Positions 1-7,910 of a stretch of DNA of 45,057 bases are shown one piece after another; position 1 is the stretch's first letter; each line of letters begins with the position of its first letter. Position numbers and translations under genes: made by a program. The stretch is from Chromatiales bacterium (GTDB lineage Bacteria; Pseudomonadota; Gammaproteobacteria; Chromatiales; Chromatiaceae): the NCBI GenBank assembly GCA_028280505.1, contig JANQLO010000024.1, positions 1-45,057 of the forward strand, read 5' to 3'. The notes below the pieces were generated by a model. The model ran no database searches and was not told the origin of the DNA. It saw nothing but the letters and a program-made list of their open reading frames with translations.

Positions 1-201
1 CCCATCATGCGGCAGTGGTACCTGGTCTATCCGCGTGGCAAGGAGTTGTCGCTGGTTGCGCGCGCCTTTCTCGAATTCGCGATCGAAAGCGAGGTCGCGA
101 TGCGTGAGCGCATGGAAACGATATGGCCCTGGTTGAGCAAGTACATTCAGCGTCCGGCATCGAAGAAAAAGACCACCAAGCGGCGTACGAGTCGTAAGTA
201 A
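1..201 (+). CDS. LysR-family transcriptional regulator, C-terminal end (probable CbbR)
   Basis: Only the last 66 codons are in the window; the frame is open from base 1, so this is the 3' end of a longer gene. The segment WYLVYPRGKELSLVARAFLEF is the usual C-terminal end of the LysR effector-binding domain and closely resembles CbbR, the activator of Calvin-cycle genes. It is followed by a Lys/Arg-rich tail (KKKTTKRRTSRK). The neighbours on its 3' side are carboxysome-type genes on the opposite strand, which supports CbbR, but the DNA-binding half lies outside, so the assignment as CbbR is inference; LysR family membership is firmer. Confidence 0.8.
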   Translation, partial: PIMRQWYLVYPRGKELSLVARAFLEFAIESEVAMRERMETIWPWLSKYIQRPASKKKTTKRRTSRK

Positions 202-253
202 GACCTTTGTCGTCCGGCCGGTCATCCGGAAGCTCGCGCGAGAAGGCTGAACC

Positions 254-817
254 TTAACCTGTCCGGTTTGTCCGCATACGGCGGGTCTTTTCGACCATCC
301 GATAGGTCGAGCGACTGTTGTTGAATCGTGCGACCTCGTTCAGGGCTACCCAGCCGACCTGATGCGATTCGTCATTGCCGGGCAGCGGCAGTTGATCGTC
401 GATCTCGACCAGAAAGCGCACGTCGAAATGAACATGTGGCGGGTCGCCGGCGACCTCGGGGATGGCGTGTACGTCGACATCGAATACGTTGTCATTGACC
501 AGACGGATGTGATCGGGCTCGAGCCCGGTTTCTTCCGAGGTCTCGCGTAGCGCGACACGTAGGATGTCGCCATCGCCATCGGCGTGGCCGCCCGGCTGAA
601 ACCATTGATCGTGTTTGCGATGGTGCAACATCAATACGTGATCGCGTGACGGATTCACCACCCAGGTCGAGCCCGTGACGTGACCGTGCCAGTGGTGGCG
701 TTCGAAACAGTCTTCGTGGTTTTCGACGAAGTCAATGGCGCGCGCAAGGTAGGCTGCTTCATCGTTGAAGTGGGTACGATGGTGTTTGAGATGTTGCAGC
801 AGTTCCTTGCGGTGCAT
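254..817 (-). CDS. Nudix hydrolase
   Basis: A 187-residue protein with a Nudix box around residues 76-98: a GGHADGDGD stretch followed by REtsEETGL. The Glu expected before the REU part is Gly followed by Asp, a pattern that I recall from the GGHxDGD-type subfamily, while the metal-binding REXXEE core is intact. Nudix enzymes hydrolyse nucleoside diphosphates linked to another group; the substrate here cannot be read from sequence. Translation begins at an ATG 3 nt after the csoS1D stop, so the two are almost certainly co-transcribed. That neighbourhood raises the possibility of a metabolite-cleaning role near RuBisCO, which is speculation. The 3' end faces the LysR gene, convergent. Confidence 0.88.
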   Translation of the reverse strand: MHRKELLQHLKHHRTHFNDEAAYLARAIDFVENHEDCFERHHWHGHVTGSTWVVNPSRDHVLMLHHRKHDQWFQPGGHADGDGDILRVALRETSEETGLEPDHIRLVNDNVFDVDVHAIPEVAGDPPHVHFDVRFLVEIDDQLPLPGNDESHQVGWVALNEVARFNNSRSTYRMVEKTRRMRTNRTG

Positions 818-820
818 GGC

Positions 821-1435
821 TCAGGTTCCGGACGGGTTTTGTACTGCCGCGATTGCGGCAGCCGCGGCCTCGTCGACATCGCTTTCGCGTCCGGACAAGG
901 TTAGTCGTCCGAAGGCACCTACCGCGCGTACGTCGATCAGGGTGATGTTGGCTGCTTTTTCGGCCTGGTTTGCGGCATAGATCACGTAGCCGGCCGGTTC
1001 GGTTTCGAGTATGAACATGCTTTGTCCGGGCAGAATCATGGAGCCCCGTCTGTCCTGACGGTTGATCAGTACGGTGTGATCCGGTGTCATGCCGCGGATG
1101 ATCTCCTGCCAGGCGATACGACAGGTTTCGCGGTCTTCCAAGCGTGCGTTCATCCGCGACAATAGCAATCGGCCGGCCTCGCGTACGTCGCTTTGATCGC
1201 GCTGGTGTATGACCATCGAGCCGAAGGCACGTTCCACCACCTGCTGCGCCAAATGCACCCGGGTTGCTTTCAATGCGATATCCGTCAGACGGTGCACCGC
1301 CATACCGGGTGATACTTCGATCCACAGACAAGCGTCACCGGGCACCGGTAGAAAGCCCTGTGAAACGGTTGCCATGTACTCAGCCAGCTGCGGTTGCAGC
1401 GAATCGATGTAAACGTAGGTTCTGAGCTTGATCAT
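821..1435 (-). CDS. csoS1D: Carboxysome shell protein CsoS1D (tandem BMC domain, BMC-T)
   Basis: A 204-residue protein built of two bacterial-microcompartment domains: a divergent first one (residues about 1-100, beginning [17 protein letters not shown]) and a canonical second one (about 105-198, with [16 protein letters not shown] and [11 protein letters not shown]). Tandem BMC proteins form pseudohexameric trimers, and CsoS1D trimers stack to give a gated pore for large metabolites in alpha-carboxysome shells. A Glu-Arg pair at residues 68-69 lies where the pore-gating pair of characterised CsoS1D is expected; that alignment is inference. Without the N-terminal extension of cyanobacterial CsoS1D the length fits proteobacterial forms. 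It lies between an RbcS-like gene and a Nudix gene, all leftward. The main carboxysome operon is not in the window. Confidence 0.93.
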   Translation of the reverse strand: MIKLRTYVYIDSLQPQLAEYMATVSQGFLPVPGDACLWIEVSPGMAVHRLTDIALKATRVHLAQQVVERAFGSMVIHQRDQSDVREAGRLLLSRMNARLEDRETCRIAWQEIIRGMTPDHTVLINRQDRRGSMILPGQSMFILETEPAGYVIYAANQAEKAANITLIDVRAVGAFGRLTLSGRESDVDEAAAAAIAAVQNPSGT

Positions 1436-1567
1436 GACAGCCGTACATCCAAATTGCGGCCGCCATGATAAACCGTCGGGATGCGGGAGTTCCCGTCGAA
1501 TATGGCATTTATGATTTTTGGTTCGAGACCTAAGGCTGCGCGTTCCGGCCTCGGGGCACGGCTATCG

Positions 1568-1891
1568 TCAGCGTGATTCGCTTTCTGCCTGATGTACCAC
1601 GAAAGAGAAACGGCTCTTGCAGCTATAGTCTTCGACGTTGAGTCGTATGTGGTGACGACCCTCGTGGGTGTCGCGACAACGCGCGATCTCGCCGTATACC
1701 ATGTCCGGGTTGCCGTCGTAACAACTTGGCGTGCCCCAGACCTGCCAGGGGGTGTAACGCGGCGATACCGACGGTGTGTGTTCGATGCAGATGACGCATC
1801 CCCGGCGCAGGCAGTGGCCGATCTTTCCCAGTACCGGATCGGGTTGCTGAGTGCCGATGTTCTCTTCCGTCGGTTGTTTGATGGCTTGCAT
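1568..1891 (-). CDS. RuBisCO small-subunit-like protein
   Basis: A 107-residue protein with the conserved order of a RuBisCO small subunit: a G-x-x-x-CIEHTP strand at about 31-40, SPRYTPWQVWGTP at 43-55, MVYGEIARCR at 64-73, HHIRLNVEDYS at 80-90 and SFVVHQ at 96-101. It lacks the N-terminal ETxSYLPPL segment of true CbbS and has a short polar N-terminus instead. No large-subunit gene is adjacent; the neighbours are SulP upstream and csoS1D downstream on the same strand. It may be a divergent small subunit, or an SSU-fold adaptor that binds RuBisCO or recruits it, comparable to the SSU-like domains of CcmM; that is inference. A GGGGA sequence lies upstream of the ATG. Confidence 0.75.
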   Translation of the reverse strand: MQAIKQPTEENIGTQQPDPVLGKIGHCLRRGCVICIEHTPSVSPRYTPWQVWGTPSCYDGNPDMVYGEIARCRDTHEGRHHIRLNVEDYSCKSRFSFVVHQAESESR

Positions 1892-2044
1892 GAATGCGTC
1901 CCCGTATCTGCGAGTGGCGGTGCCACGGACGGTCTGGACGCAGGGTGTCGAGAATCGATGCCGTTGTCCCTGGTTCGCAGATTAGTCAGCGGGCCCTGCA
2001 AACGGAAATCGGTCATTGCCCACCGATCTATAGAGAACTCTCTA

Positions 2045-2069
2045 TGTGGGAAGTAATTCCACAATGTGG
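2045..2069. promoter_or_regulatory. Overlapping dyads built on TGTGG/CCACA, possible operator
   Basis: TGTGG at 2045-2049 can pair with CCACA at 2059-2063 (arms TGTGG(G)AA and TTCCACA, one bulged base), and the same CCACA can pair instead with TGTGG at 2065-2069. The site lies in the 220-base gap between sulP and the RbcS-like gene, on the upstream side of the latter. It could be a regulator site or alternative RNA hairpins. No regulator is assigned. Confidence 0.35.
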
Positions 2070-2111
2070 TTATGGGCTTTATCCGGACGCTCCGGTAGTG
2101 GTTTGAACAGG

Positions 2112-3794
2112 TCATGCAGCGGCGAATCCGTCTTTGTCACGCGACGGTTGATCCGCTGCCAGCAGGTTGCCCGCATGCGCTAGCGCATCCTGGCGGTTGG
2201 CGAACAAATTACCATCGACGGCTTTTATTATTCCAAGCTTTTCAAGACGTTGTAGTACGTCTCCTTCGGCGCCTGCGATCAGTACGGTGCGGGCACGTTC
2301 GAGGTCTTCCATAACCATGCGTTCCAGCGCCAGAGATGACGAGACGCCGAGTACCGGGACGTCCGTAAAGTCGAGCACCAAAACCTCGTGATCCGCCAAT
2401 ACGGCGTGTTGCCGTGAAATCGCCTTCGCCAATCCGAATATCAATGGACCGCCAAGGGTAAATATCAAAATGCGCCCACGGGCCTGTTCGAGGATGGTTT
2501 GTTCGTCGCACGAGAGATGTTCGGCGGTCTCCGGACTTTCGATCGTCTTCACCGATTTACTTTGCAGTTTGATCATGCGCTCGATGGTCAGGATGTTGGC
2601 GACGAACACACCGAGCGCAACCGCGGTGACGAGATCGACGAACACCGTCAGGCCAATCACGCCATACATAATCGTCGCGGCCTTGACGGAGACACGGTGA
2701 GCACGGCCGATGAACGACCAGTCGATAATGTCGAAGCCGACCTTCATCGCGATGCCGGCCAATACCGCCAACGGGATGTGTGACGTGAGACCGCCGGCCC
2801 ACAACACGACGATGGCAAGCAGTCCCGCTCGGGTGAGTCCGGACAACGCACTACGCGCCCCGGTCTGGATGTTGACTACGGTGCCCATGGTCGCGCCGGC
2901 ACCGGGAATGCCGCCGCACAGACCGGATGCCAGGTTGCCTACGCCCTGGCCGAGCAGCTCCTTGTCGGCCTTGCTTTCTTTGTGCGTCAAGTTTTCCGCG
3001 ATCACCGAGGTCAGTAGGGCATCGATACTGCCGAGCACCGCAAGCACGGCGGCGTCCATGACCATCAGCTGCCATTGTTCGGCACTGAATACCGGAAGTT
3101 GCAGGTCGGGCAGTCCGGTCGGTATCGGACCGATTAACCTCAAGTCGCTGTTGCCGAAAATAAAAATCGCGGCCAGAGTCCCGACAACCAGCGCCACCAA
3201 TTGAGGCGGCATGAGGCGGGCGAAGCGTTTGGGAAACAGCACGATCAGCACAAAGGTCGCCACGGCGAGTATGGTCTCGGCGGGTTTGATCGACTGGATC
3301 AGGTCGGGCAACGCCTTTAAGGTGCCGATAACGCCGCCGGCAGGTGGTGTGTTGCCGAGAAAGGGGGCGAGCTGTAGCACGATCAGGATGATGCCGATGC
3401 CGCTCATGAAGCCCGAGACGACCGTGTACGGCATCATGGTCACATAACGCCCGAGCTTGAGTACGCCGAAGGCGATCTGGAACAGGCCGGCCATCATCAC
3501 GACCGTGAATGCCATCGCCATGCCCTGTTCCGGATTCGATGCGATGAGATTGGCGATGACCGCGGTCATCACCACGGTCATCGGGCCGGTCGGTTCCGAG
3601 ATCAGGGTGGGCGTGCCGCCGAACAAGGCCGCGAACAGACCGACCAGCACCGCGCCGTAGAGCCCGGCGACCGGACCCGCGCCGGAGGCGACCCCGAAGG
3701 CCAGCGCCATCGGTAACGCAATGACCGCTGCCGTTACCCCGCCGAATATGTCGCCACGGAGATTGTCAAATCGGATTTCGTTAAGTAAGTGCAC
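2112..3794 (-). CDS. SulP-family anion (probable bicarbonate) transporter with STAS domain
   Basis: A 560-residue integral membrane protein. Hydrophobic helices fill residues about 10-410, with the SulP features ALPMALAFGVASGAGP near the first helices and ISEPTGPMTVVMTAVIA around 65-80. The cytoplasmic STAS domain follows (about 435-535, LIFTLGGPLIFGLAKAIS and LDFTDVPVLGVSSSLALE). SulP carriers take up sulfate, bicarbonate (BicA type) or other anions. Because the gene is next to csoS1D and an RbcS-like gene, bicarbonate uptake for a CO2-concentrating mechanism is the likely role; in sulfur-oxidising autotrophs SulP genes are known near RuBisCO/carboxysome loci. Substrate is inferred from context only. 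The start is a GTG preceded by AAAGG. Confidence 0.9.
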   Translation of the reverse strand: MHLLNEIRFDNLRGDIFGGVTAAVIALPMALAFGVASGAGPVAGLYGAVLVGLFAALFGGTPTLISEPTGPMTVVMTAVIANLIASNPEQGMAMAFTVVMMAGLFQIAFGVLKLGRYVTMMPYTVVSGFMSGIGIILIVLQLAPFLGNTPPAGGVIGTLKALPDLIQSIKPAETILAVATFVLIVLFPKRFARLMPPQLVALVVGTLAAIFIFGNSDLRLIGPIPTGLPDLQLPVFSAEQWQLMVMDAAVLAVLGSIDALLTSVIAENLTHKESKADKELLGQGVGNLASGLCGGIPGAGATMGTVVNIQTGARSALSGLTRAGLLAIVVLWAGGLTSHIPLAVLAGIAMKVGFDIIDWSFIGRAHRVSVKAATIMYGVIGLTVFVDLVTAVALGVFVANILTIERMIKLQSKSVKTIESPETAEHLSCDEQTILEQARGRILIFTLGGPLIFGLAKAISRQHAVLADHEVLVLDFTDVPVLGVSSSLALERMVMEDLERARTVLIAGAEGDVLQRLEKLGIIKAVDGNLFANRQDALAHAGNLLAADQPSRDKDGFAAA

Positions 3795-4107
3795 GCAATT
3801 TGCCTTTCTTCTGCGTATCTGAACGTTATAAGCGCGCTTGGGGATTAGTTAAAAAGAGATAGTTTTGATCGAATATATCGACGATTATCGATGAATACCT
3901 TGTAATAGGGCAATAGCAGGCGAAGATGCGATCCGGGCGCCGCCAAGCGAGGTATCCAAATCCTTACTATTCCGTCGGTAATTCACGGAAGTTTGGTGCG
4001 ATAGTGCCCGTTGGGTCGCCGATGTTGACTTCGACAGAAAGTACGGCCGGCAAGCGGGATGGCTCAAGGAGCCGGTTGGACGGCCGTCACACTGTTGAGG
4101 AAGTAAT
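3795..4107. other. Divergent intergenic region between sulP and a GGDEF gene
   Basis: A 313-base stretch without a convincing gene. The part next to sulP (about 3840-3900) is AT-rich and holds three ATCGA repeats, so it probably carries the sulP promoter. The end at 4107 holds a GAGGAAG ribosome-binding site for the GGDEF gene. A short open frame at 3926-4111 has no recognisable protein features. Confidence 0.5.
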
Positions 4108-5103
4108 ATGACGATCGACGCGCTAGAGCAGTTCATCGCGACAATGCGACTCAGCCGGCAACAAGACGGTGTCGCGCTCACGCATGCATTGATCGAGAAT
4201 CTCCGCCTCCAGGTGTCGACCGCTGAGGTGTGTGTACTGGAAGTGTTCGGCAGCCGTCGCCTGGCGGTCGCCGGTGCCGAACTGAGCACGAGCGAGATCA
4301 CCATTCGGCGGTTTTCCGACGTCGGTCAGCGTATGCCGCGGTCTGAACTTGGCCCCGGTATCATGCGAACCATTCGCAAGCTCACGCCTACAGCGGTGGA
4401 AGCCGAAGAATTGGGCGTCGGACGTGTGGTCTTCCCGGTGGTCGATAAAATCGGCCCACTACGTCTCGTGGTGCTCGACCATGTTCCCATGGACCCCTGG
4501 GTGCGTACGCGTATCTTTCAGCTGGTCGAAATCTACGGGAATCTGATTGCCCTGATGGACAGTCGTGAGCGAGATCAGCTCACCGGGCTGCTCAATCGTC
4601 ATTTGTTCGTGAGTCTTTTCGAACTCGCAGCAAAACGCGCCGTCGCGGACGACAACAAGCGTTTGTGGTTGTGCGTGCTCGATATCGATCATTTCAAAGA
4701 CATCAATGATAACTATGGTCATCTATACGGCGACGAGGTGTTGATCCACTTCGCCTATCTGATGGAGCGGTCTTTCCGCTATACCGACGATTTGTTCCGC
4801 TTCGGCGGTGAAGAATTCATTGTCTTGCTAACTTCCGAATCCTCGGAACCGCCGATGCTGCCGTTGGAACGTTTTCGGCAGATCGTCGAAACACACGATT
4901 TCCCGGACGTCGGTCGTCAGGTCACCGTCAGCATCGGTTTCGCCGAATGCGAACGCGGGGCCTTGCCCACGAGCATCATCGACCGCGCGGACAAGGCGCT
5001 ATATCACGCCAAGCAAAACGGCCGTAACACAATCGTGAATCATGCCGATGTTCGGCCGAAGCGCACCGAGGGCTTCGGCAAGGTCGATATATTCGAATCC
5101 TGA
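4108..5103 (+). CDS. Diguanylate cyclase (GGDEF domain) with N-terminal GAF-like region
   Basis: A 331-residue soluble protein. The C-terminal half (about residues 150-315) is a complete GGDEF domain: DxLTGLLNR, LDIDHFKDINDNYGHLYGD, the active-site GGEEF at 233-237 and YHAKQNGRN near the end. An RYTD motif (224-227) sits five residues before GGEEF, the position of the inhibitory c-di-GMP site, so product inhibition is expected. The N-terminal 150 residues have no membrane segment and look like a GAF-type sensory region, but no ligand can be assigned. It makes c-di-GMP from two GTP. A clear GAGGAAG ribosome site precedes the ATG. It converges with SOR, leaving 8 bases between the two stops. 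Confidence 0.9.
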   Translation: MTIDALEQFIATMRLSRQQDGVALTHALIENLRLQVSTAEVCVLEVFGSRRLAVAGAELSTSEITIRRFSDVGQRMPRSELGPGIMRTIRKLTPTAVEAEELGVGRVVFPVVDKIGPLRLVVLDHVPMDPWVRTRIFQLVEIYGNLIALMDSRERDQLTGLLNRHLFVSLFELAAKRAVADDNKRLWLCVLDIDHFKDINDNYGHLYGDEVLIHFAYLMERSFRYTDDLFRFGGEEFIVLLTSESSEPPMLPLERFRQIVETHDFPDVGRQVTVSIGFAECERGALPTSIIDRADKALYHAKQNGRNTIVNHADVRPKRTEGFGKVDIFES

Positions 5104-5111
5104 AACCGTTC

Positions 5112-6053
5112 TCAGCGCAGGCCCTGCAGAATCTCGCGATAGGTATGTTCGCGGAACATGCTGTCGGAGATGCGCACCGTGGGCATGGTCAAACAGTTGT
5201 TCAGCACCTTGGGGCCATGCACGAACAGGATCTCGGGCTTGACGTTGACGTGTGGCATGCCGCCCTGCGCCGAGGCCAAGTCCTCGAATTCCACCATAGT
5301 CAGATACTCCGCCGGTATCGTATAGCCTTCCCAGACCTCGGCCGCGCGCTTCAGCTTGGTGCCGGAGCTGTCCTTAAGGTCTTCCATCAGCGACTCGACA
5401 GTGGCGTGACCGCTGCCCAGGGTCGATAGACCGATGCGTTTCAGAATCTGGTAGCCGACCACGCCGGCAGTCTCTTTCAGCATTTCCATGGTCTGGATCT
5501 CACCTTCTTCAAACTCGGTCTCTTTACCCGGTTTGATGCGATGACTGGCCAGCACGGTCACCGTTTCTCCCGTGTCCATGGCGTAACCGCGGGTGTCGCC
5601 GTTTCGCTCGAAGCCGAGTTTCATCATCTGATTTTTCGAGATCAGTTTCGGTAGATCGCTTTTGACGATGCGATAAACCGGTTCCTCCGGCCCATCGAGC
5701 AACACGCTGCCGCATTTGGCGCAGGAATCGACGACGACATCTTCGAAGGTTTCATGAAAATCTTCATGCGCATCCAGCGAATCCCAATAGGTGAATTGAT
5801 CGATCCAGATGTGCGACAGCTCGTTCGACATATCGGATGCGGCGGCCCAACGCATGCCCATGGGGCAAGTCCCGCGCTGGCGCATCAGATCGAAGCCGCG
5901 GAACCCGGGGGTGAGAGCAGTGGCCAGGCACATCTTGCTGCTGGCCTCTTTCATCATGCGCATCAGGTTTGGGTCGTTCAGCACCAGAACCTTATTGATA
6001 GCGACATACAGTGGCGATTTCGGCTCGGCATCGAAAAGCGCTTTGATATCCAT
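5112..6053 (-). CDS. sor: Sulfur oxygenase/reductase (SOR)
   Basis: A 313-residue cytoplasmic enzyme that, in this family, disproportionates elemental sulfur with O2 to sulfite, thiosulfate and sulfide without external cofactors. The family's key residues are present: the persulfide-bearing Cys at 42 in KMCLATALTPGF, the mononuclear iron ligands His96 and His100 (AHEDFH) and Glu124 (EEPVY), and the CxxC pair at 111/114. Length matches archaeal and bacterial SORs (about 310). SOR forms a hollow 24-mer in characterised cases. The gene stands alone, divergent from a quinone oxidoreductase gene across 191 bases; a GAGGA ribosome site lies upstream of its ATG. Assignment is strong from the motif set. 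Confidence 0.94.
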   Translation of the reverse strand: MDIKALFDAEPKSPLYVAINKVLVLNDPNLMRMMKEASSKMCLATALTPGFRGFDLMRQRGTCPMGMRWAAASDMSNELSHIWIDQFTYWDSLDAHEDFHETFEDVVVDSCAKCGSVLLDGPEEPVYRIVKSDLPKLISKNQMMKLGFERNGDTRGYAMDTGETVTVLASHRIKPGKETEFEEGEIQTMEMLKETAGVVGYQILKRIGLSTLGSGHATVESLMEDLKDSSGTKLKRAAEVWEGYTIPAEYLTMVEFEDLASAQGGMPHVNVKPEILFVHGPKVLNNCLTMPTVRISDSMFREHTYREILQGLR

Positions 6054-6244
6054 TGATGGCAGTTCCTCGTTATTCGGTGTTGGTTTCGTGCCGTATGGTC
6101 GACATGCGATGTGCTCAAGAGTGCCGCAATCCTCGCGTGCAAGTCCATGGCGATTTCAGGGTGATGTTCAATCGGTTTGTCATCCGCGCTTGTTTAGCCG
6201 GCCGCGGGCTAAGAGAATGTCGTCTTTGTCCGTCGGAGTTCGAG

Positions 6245-7219
6245 ATGAGCAACGCAATCCGTATCCACCAATACGGCGGTGTCGAATGCCTGGTGCGGGA
6301 AGAGGTCGCGGTGCCCGATCCGGGACCGGGGGAGGTCTTGCTTCGGCAAACCGCCTGTGGTCTCAACTATATCGATGTTTATCATCGTACCGGGCTGTAT
6401 CCCGTCGGTGACCTGCCGGCCACTCTGGGCATGGAGGCTGCGGGTGTGGTGGAGGCCTTGGGCGAGGGCGTCGATTCGGTCGCGACGGGTGACCGCGTTG
6501 CCTATCCCATGTGTCTGGGTGCCTATGCCGAGCAACGGGTAATCGCCGCCGACAAACTAGTGCGACTGCCGGATACGGTGAGCGAGCGTCAGGCTGCGGC
6601 GATCATGCTCAAGGGGCTGACCGCGCAGTACCTTTTGTTTCGTTCTTATGCCGTCAAACCGGGTGATGCCATTCTGGTCTATGCCGCGGCCGGTGGTGTG
6701 GGTTCTTTGCTGACCCAATGGGCCAAGCATTTGGGTGCGACGGTGATTGCCTGTGTCGGTTCGCAACAGAAGGCCGAGCTAGCACGCGTCAACGGTTGTG
6801 ATCATGTCATTTTGTATCGTGACGAGGACATTCCCGAACGTGTGCGCGAACTGACCGACGGTGCCGGTGTCTCAGCGGCCTATGATTCGGTCGGCAAGGC
6901 GACCTTTATGGACTCGCTCGACAGCTTGCGACCCTTTGGCGTCATGGTCAGCTATGGCAATGCCTCCGGACCGGTCGAGCCCTTCGATCCCGGTATGTTG
7001 GCGGCCAAGGGTTCGTTGTATTTCACCCGTCCGACCTTGGCGACCCATGTCGCGACGTCTGAGTTGCTTGCCGATGGTGCCCGTCATCTTTTTGGTGCCG
7101 TGACCGATGGGCTGTTGCACATCCAGATCAATCAGACCTATGCGCTTGCCGACGTCGCACAGGCGCATAGTGACCTCGAGGCGCGTGCGACCACCGGATC
7201 GAGCGTGTTGTTGTCGTGA
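6245..7219 (+). CDS. qorA: NADPH:quinone oxidoreductase, zinc-independent MDR family
   Basis: A 324-residue protein of the medium-chain dehydrogenase/reductase superfamily, quinone oxidoreductase branch. It has the N-terminal GroES-like fold with GLNYIDVYHRTGLY, and the nucleotide-binding segment YAAAGGVGSLLTQWAK around residues 145-160. No structural or catalytic zinc cysteines are visible, as expected for QorA. It reduces quinones with NADPH. The start is ATG at 6245, with GGAG six bases upstream; the frame is open further upstream but that extension is low-complexity and not conserved in kind. It ends just before tsaB, 13 bases apart. Confidence 0.9.
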   Translation: MSNAIRIHQYGGVECLVREEVAVPDPGPGEVLLRQTACGLNYIDVYHRTGLYPVGDLPATLGMEAAGVVEALGEGVDSVATGDRVAYPMCLGAYAEQRVIAADKLVRLPDTVSERQAAAIMLKGLTAQYLLFRSYAVKPGDAILVYAAAGGVGSLLTQWAKHLGATVIACVGSQQKAELARVNGCDHVILYRDEDIPERVRELTDGAGVSAAYDSVGKATFMDSLDSLRPFGVMVSYGNASGPVEPFDPGMLAAKGSLYFTRPTLATHVATSELLADGARHLFGAVTDGLLHIQINQTYALADVAQAHSDLEARATTGSSVLLS

Positions 7220-7232
7220 GTGGGTTGTCGTC

Positions 7233-7910
7233 ATGAAAATTCTGGCATTGGATACTACCGAGGATGCGTGCTCGGCTGCGTTGTTGCTCGGCGAAGAAGT
7301 GGTCGAACACTATGAACTGGCACCGCGTCGGCATAGTGAGATCGTGCTGCCGATGATGGATCGTCTATTGCACGATGCCGATGTGCGATTGATCGACCTC
7401 GATGCATTGGCGTTCACGCGTGGGCCGGGTTCTTTCACCGGCGTGCGTATCGCCACCTCGATCGCTCAGGGGACGGCCTTTGGTGCCGGTCTACCGGTGG
7501 TGCCCGTGTCGAGCCTGCACGCATTGGCTGTCGGTTGCCGTCGCGAGTGCGGCGCCGATGCGATACTGGTCGCGCTCGACGCCCGCATGCACGAGGTCTA
7601 TTGGAGCGGCTTCCGGGCAGATGCCGACGGCCCCCTCGAGCCTGCAGTCGCCGAGGCCGTCGTCCGGCCGGATGATGTCGAAATGCCCACTGGCGGGGCT
7701 TGGCATGGCGTCGGCAGTGGCTGGGCCGCGCACGGGGACGTTCTGCGCGCGCGTTGTCCCGGTGTGGTTGAAATCCATTCCGATGCGCGAGTGCACGCGC
7801 AGGACGTCGCGCGTCTGGGTGCCGAGTTGTTCGCCGCCGGTGCTCATGTATCGGCTGTACAGGCGTTGCCGGTTTATCTGCGTGACGAGGTGGCCTGGGC
7901 CAAGCAATGA
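7233..7910 (+). CDS. tsaB: tRNA threonylcarbamoyladenosine biosynthesis protein TsaB
   Basis: A 225-residue protein with the TsaB/ASKHA N-terminus MKILALDTTEDACSAALL and the hallmark RGPGSFTGVRI at about residues 66-76. TsaB is the non-catalytic partner of TsaD in making t6A37 on ANN-decoding tRNAs. Length and motifs are normal. The start is ATG at 7233; the open frame extends upstream into the end of qorA, but the conserved N-terminus begins here. Its stop codon overlaps the ATG of sbcB by four bases (ATGA), indicating translational coupling. Confidence 0.94.
   Translation: MKILALDTTEDACSAALLLGEEVVEHYELAPRRHSEIVLPMMDRLLHDADVRLIDLDALAFTRGPGSFTGVRIATSIAQGTAFGAGLPVVPVSSLHALAVGCRRECGADAILVALDARMHEVYWSGFRADADGPLEPAVAEAVVRPDDVEMPTGGAWHGVGSGWAAHGDVLRARCPGVVEIHSDARVHAQDVARLGAELFAAGAHVSAVQALPVYLRDEVAWAKQ

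Noticed and set aside
1432-2115. 227-residue leftward frame overlapping the RbcS-like gene
   Set aside because: It lies in another frame across an intergenic gap and the RbcS-like gene, with no protein features.
3885-4304. 139-residue frame opposite the start of the GGDEF gene
   Set aside because: Ser/Arg-rich shadow translation overlapping a clear ribosome site and start.
5085-5103. TTCGAATCC resembling a tRNA T-loop
   Set aside because: It is inside the C-terminal codons of the GGDEF gene and no cloverleaf can be folded around it.
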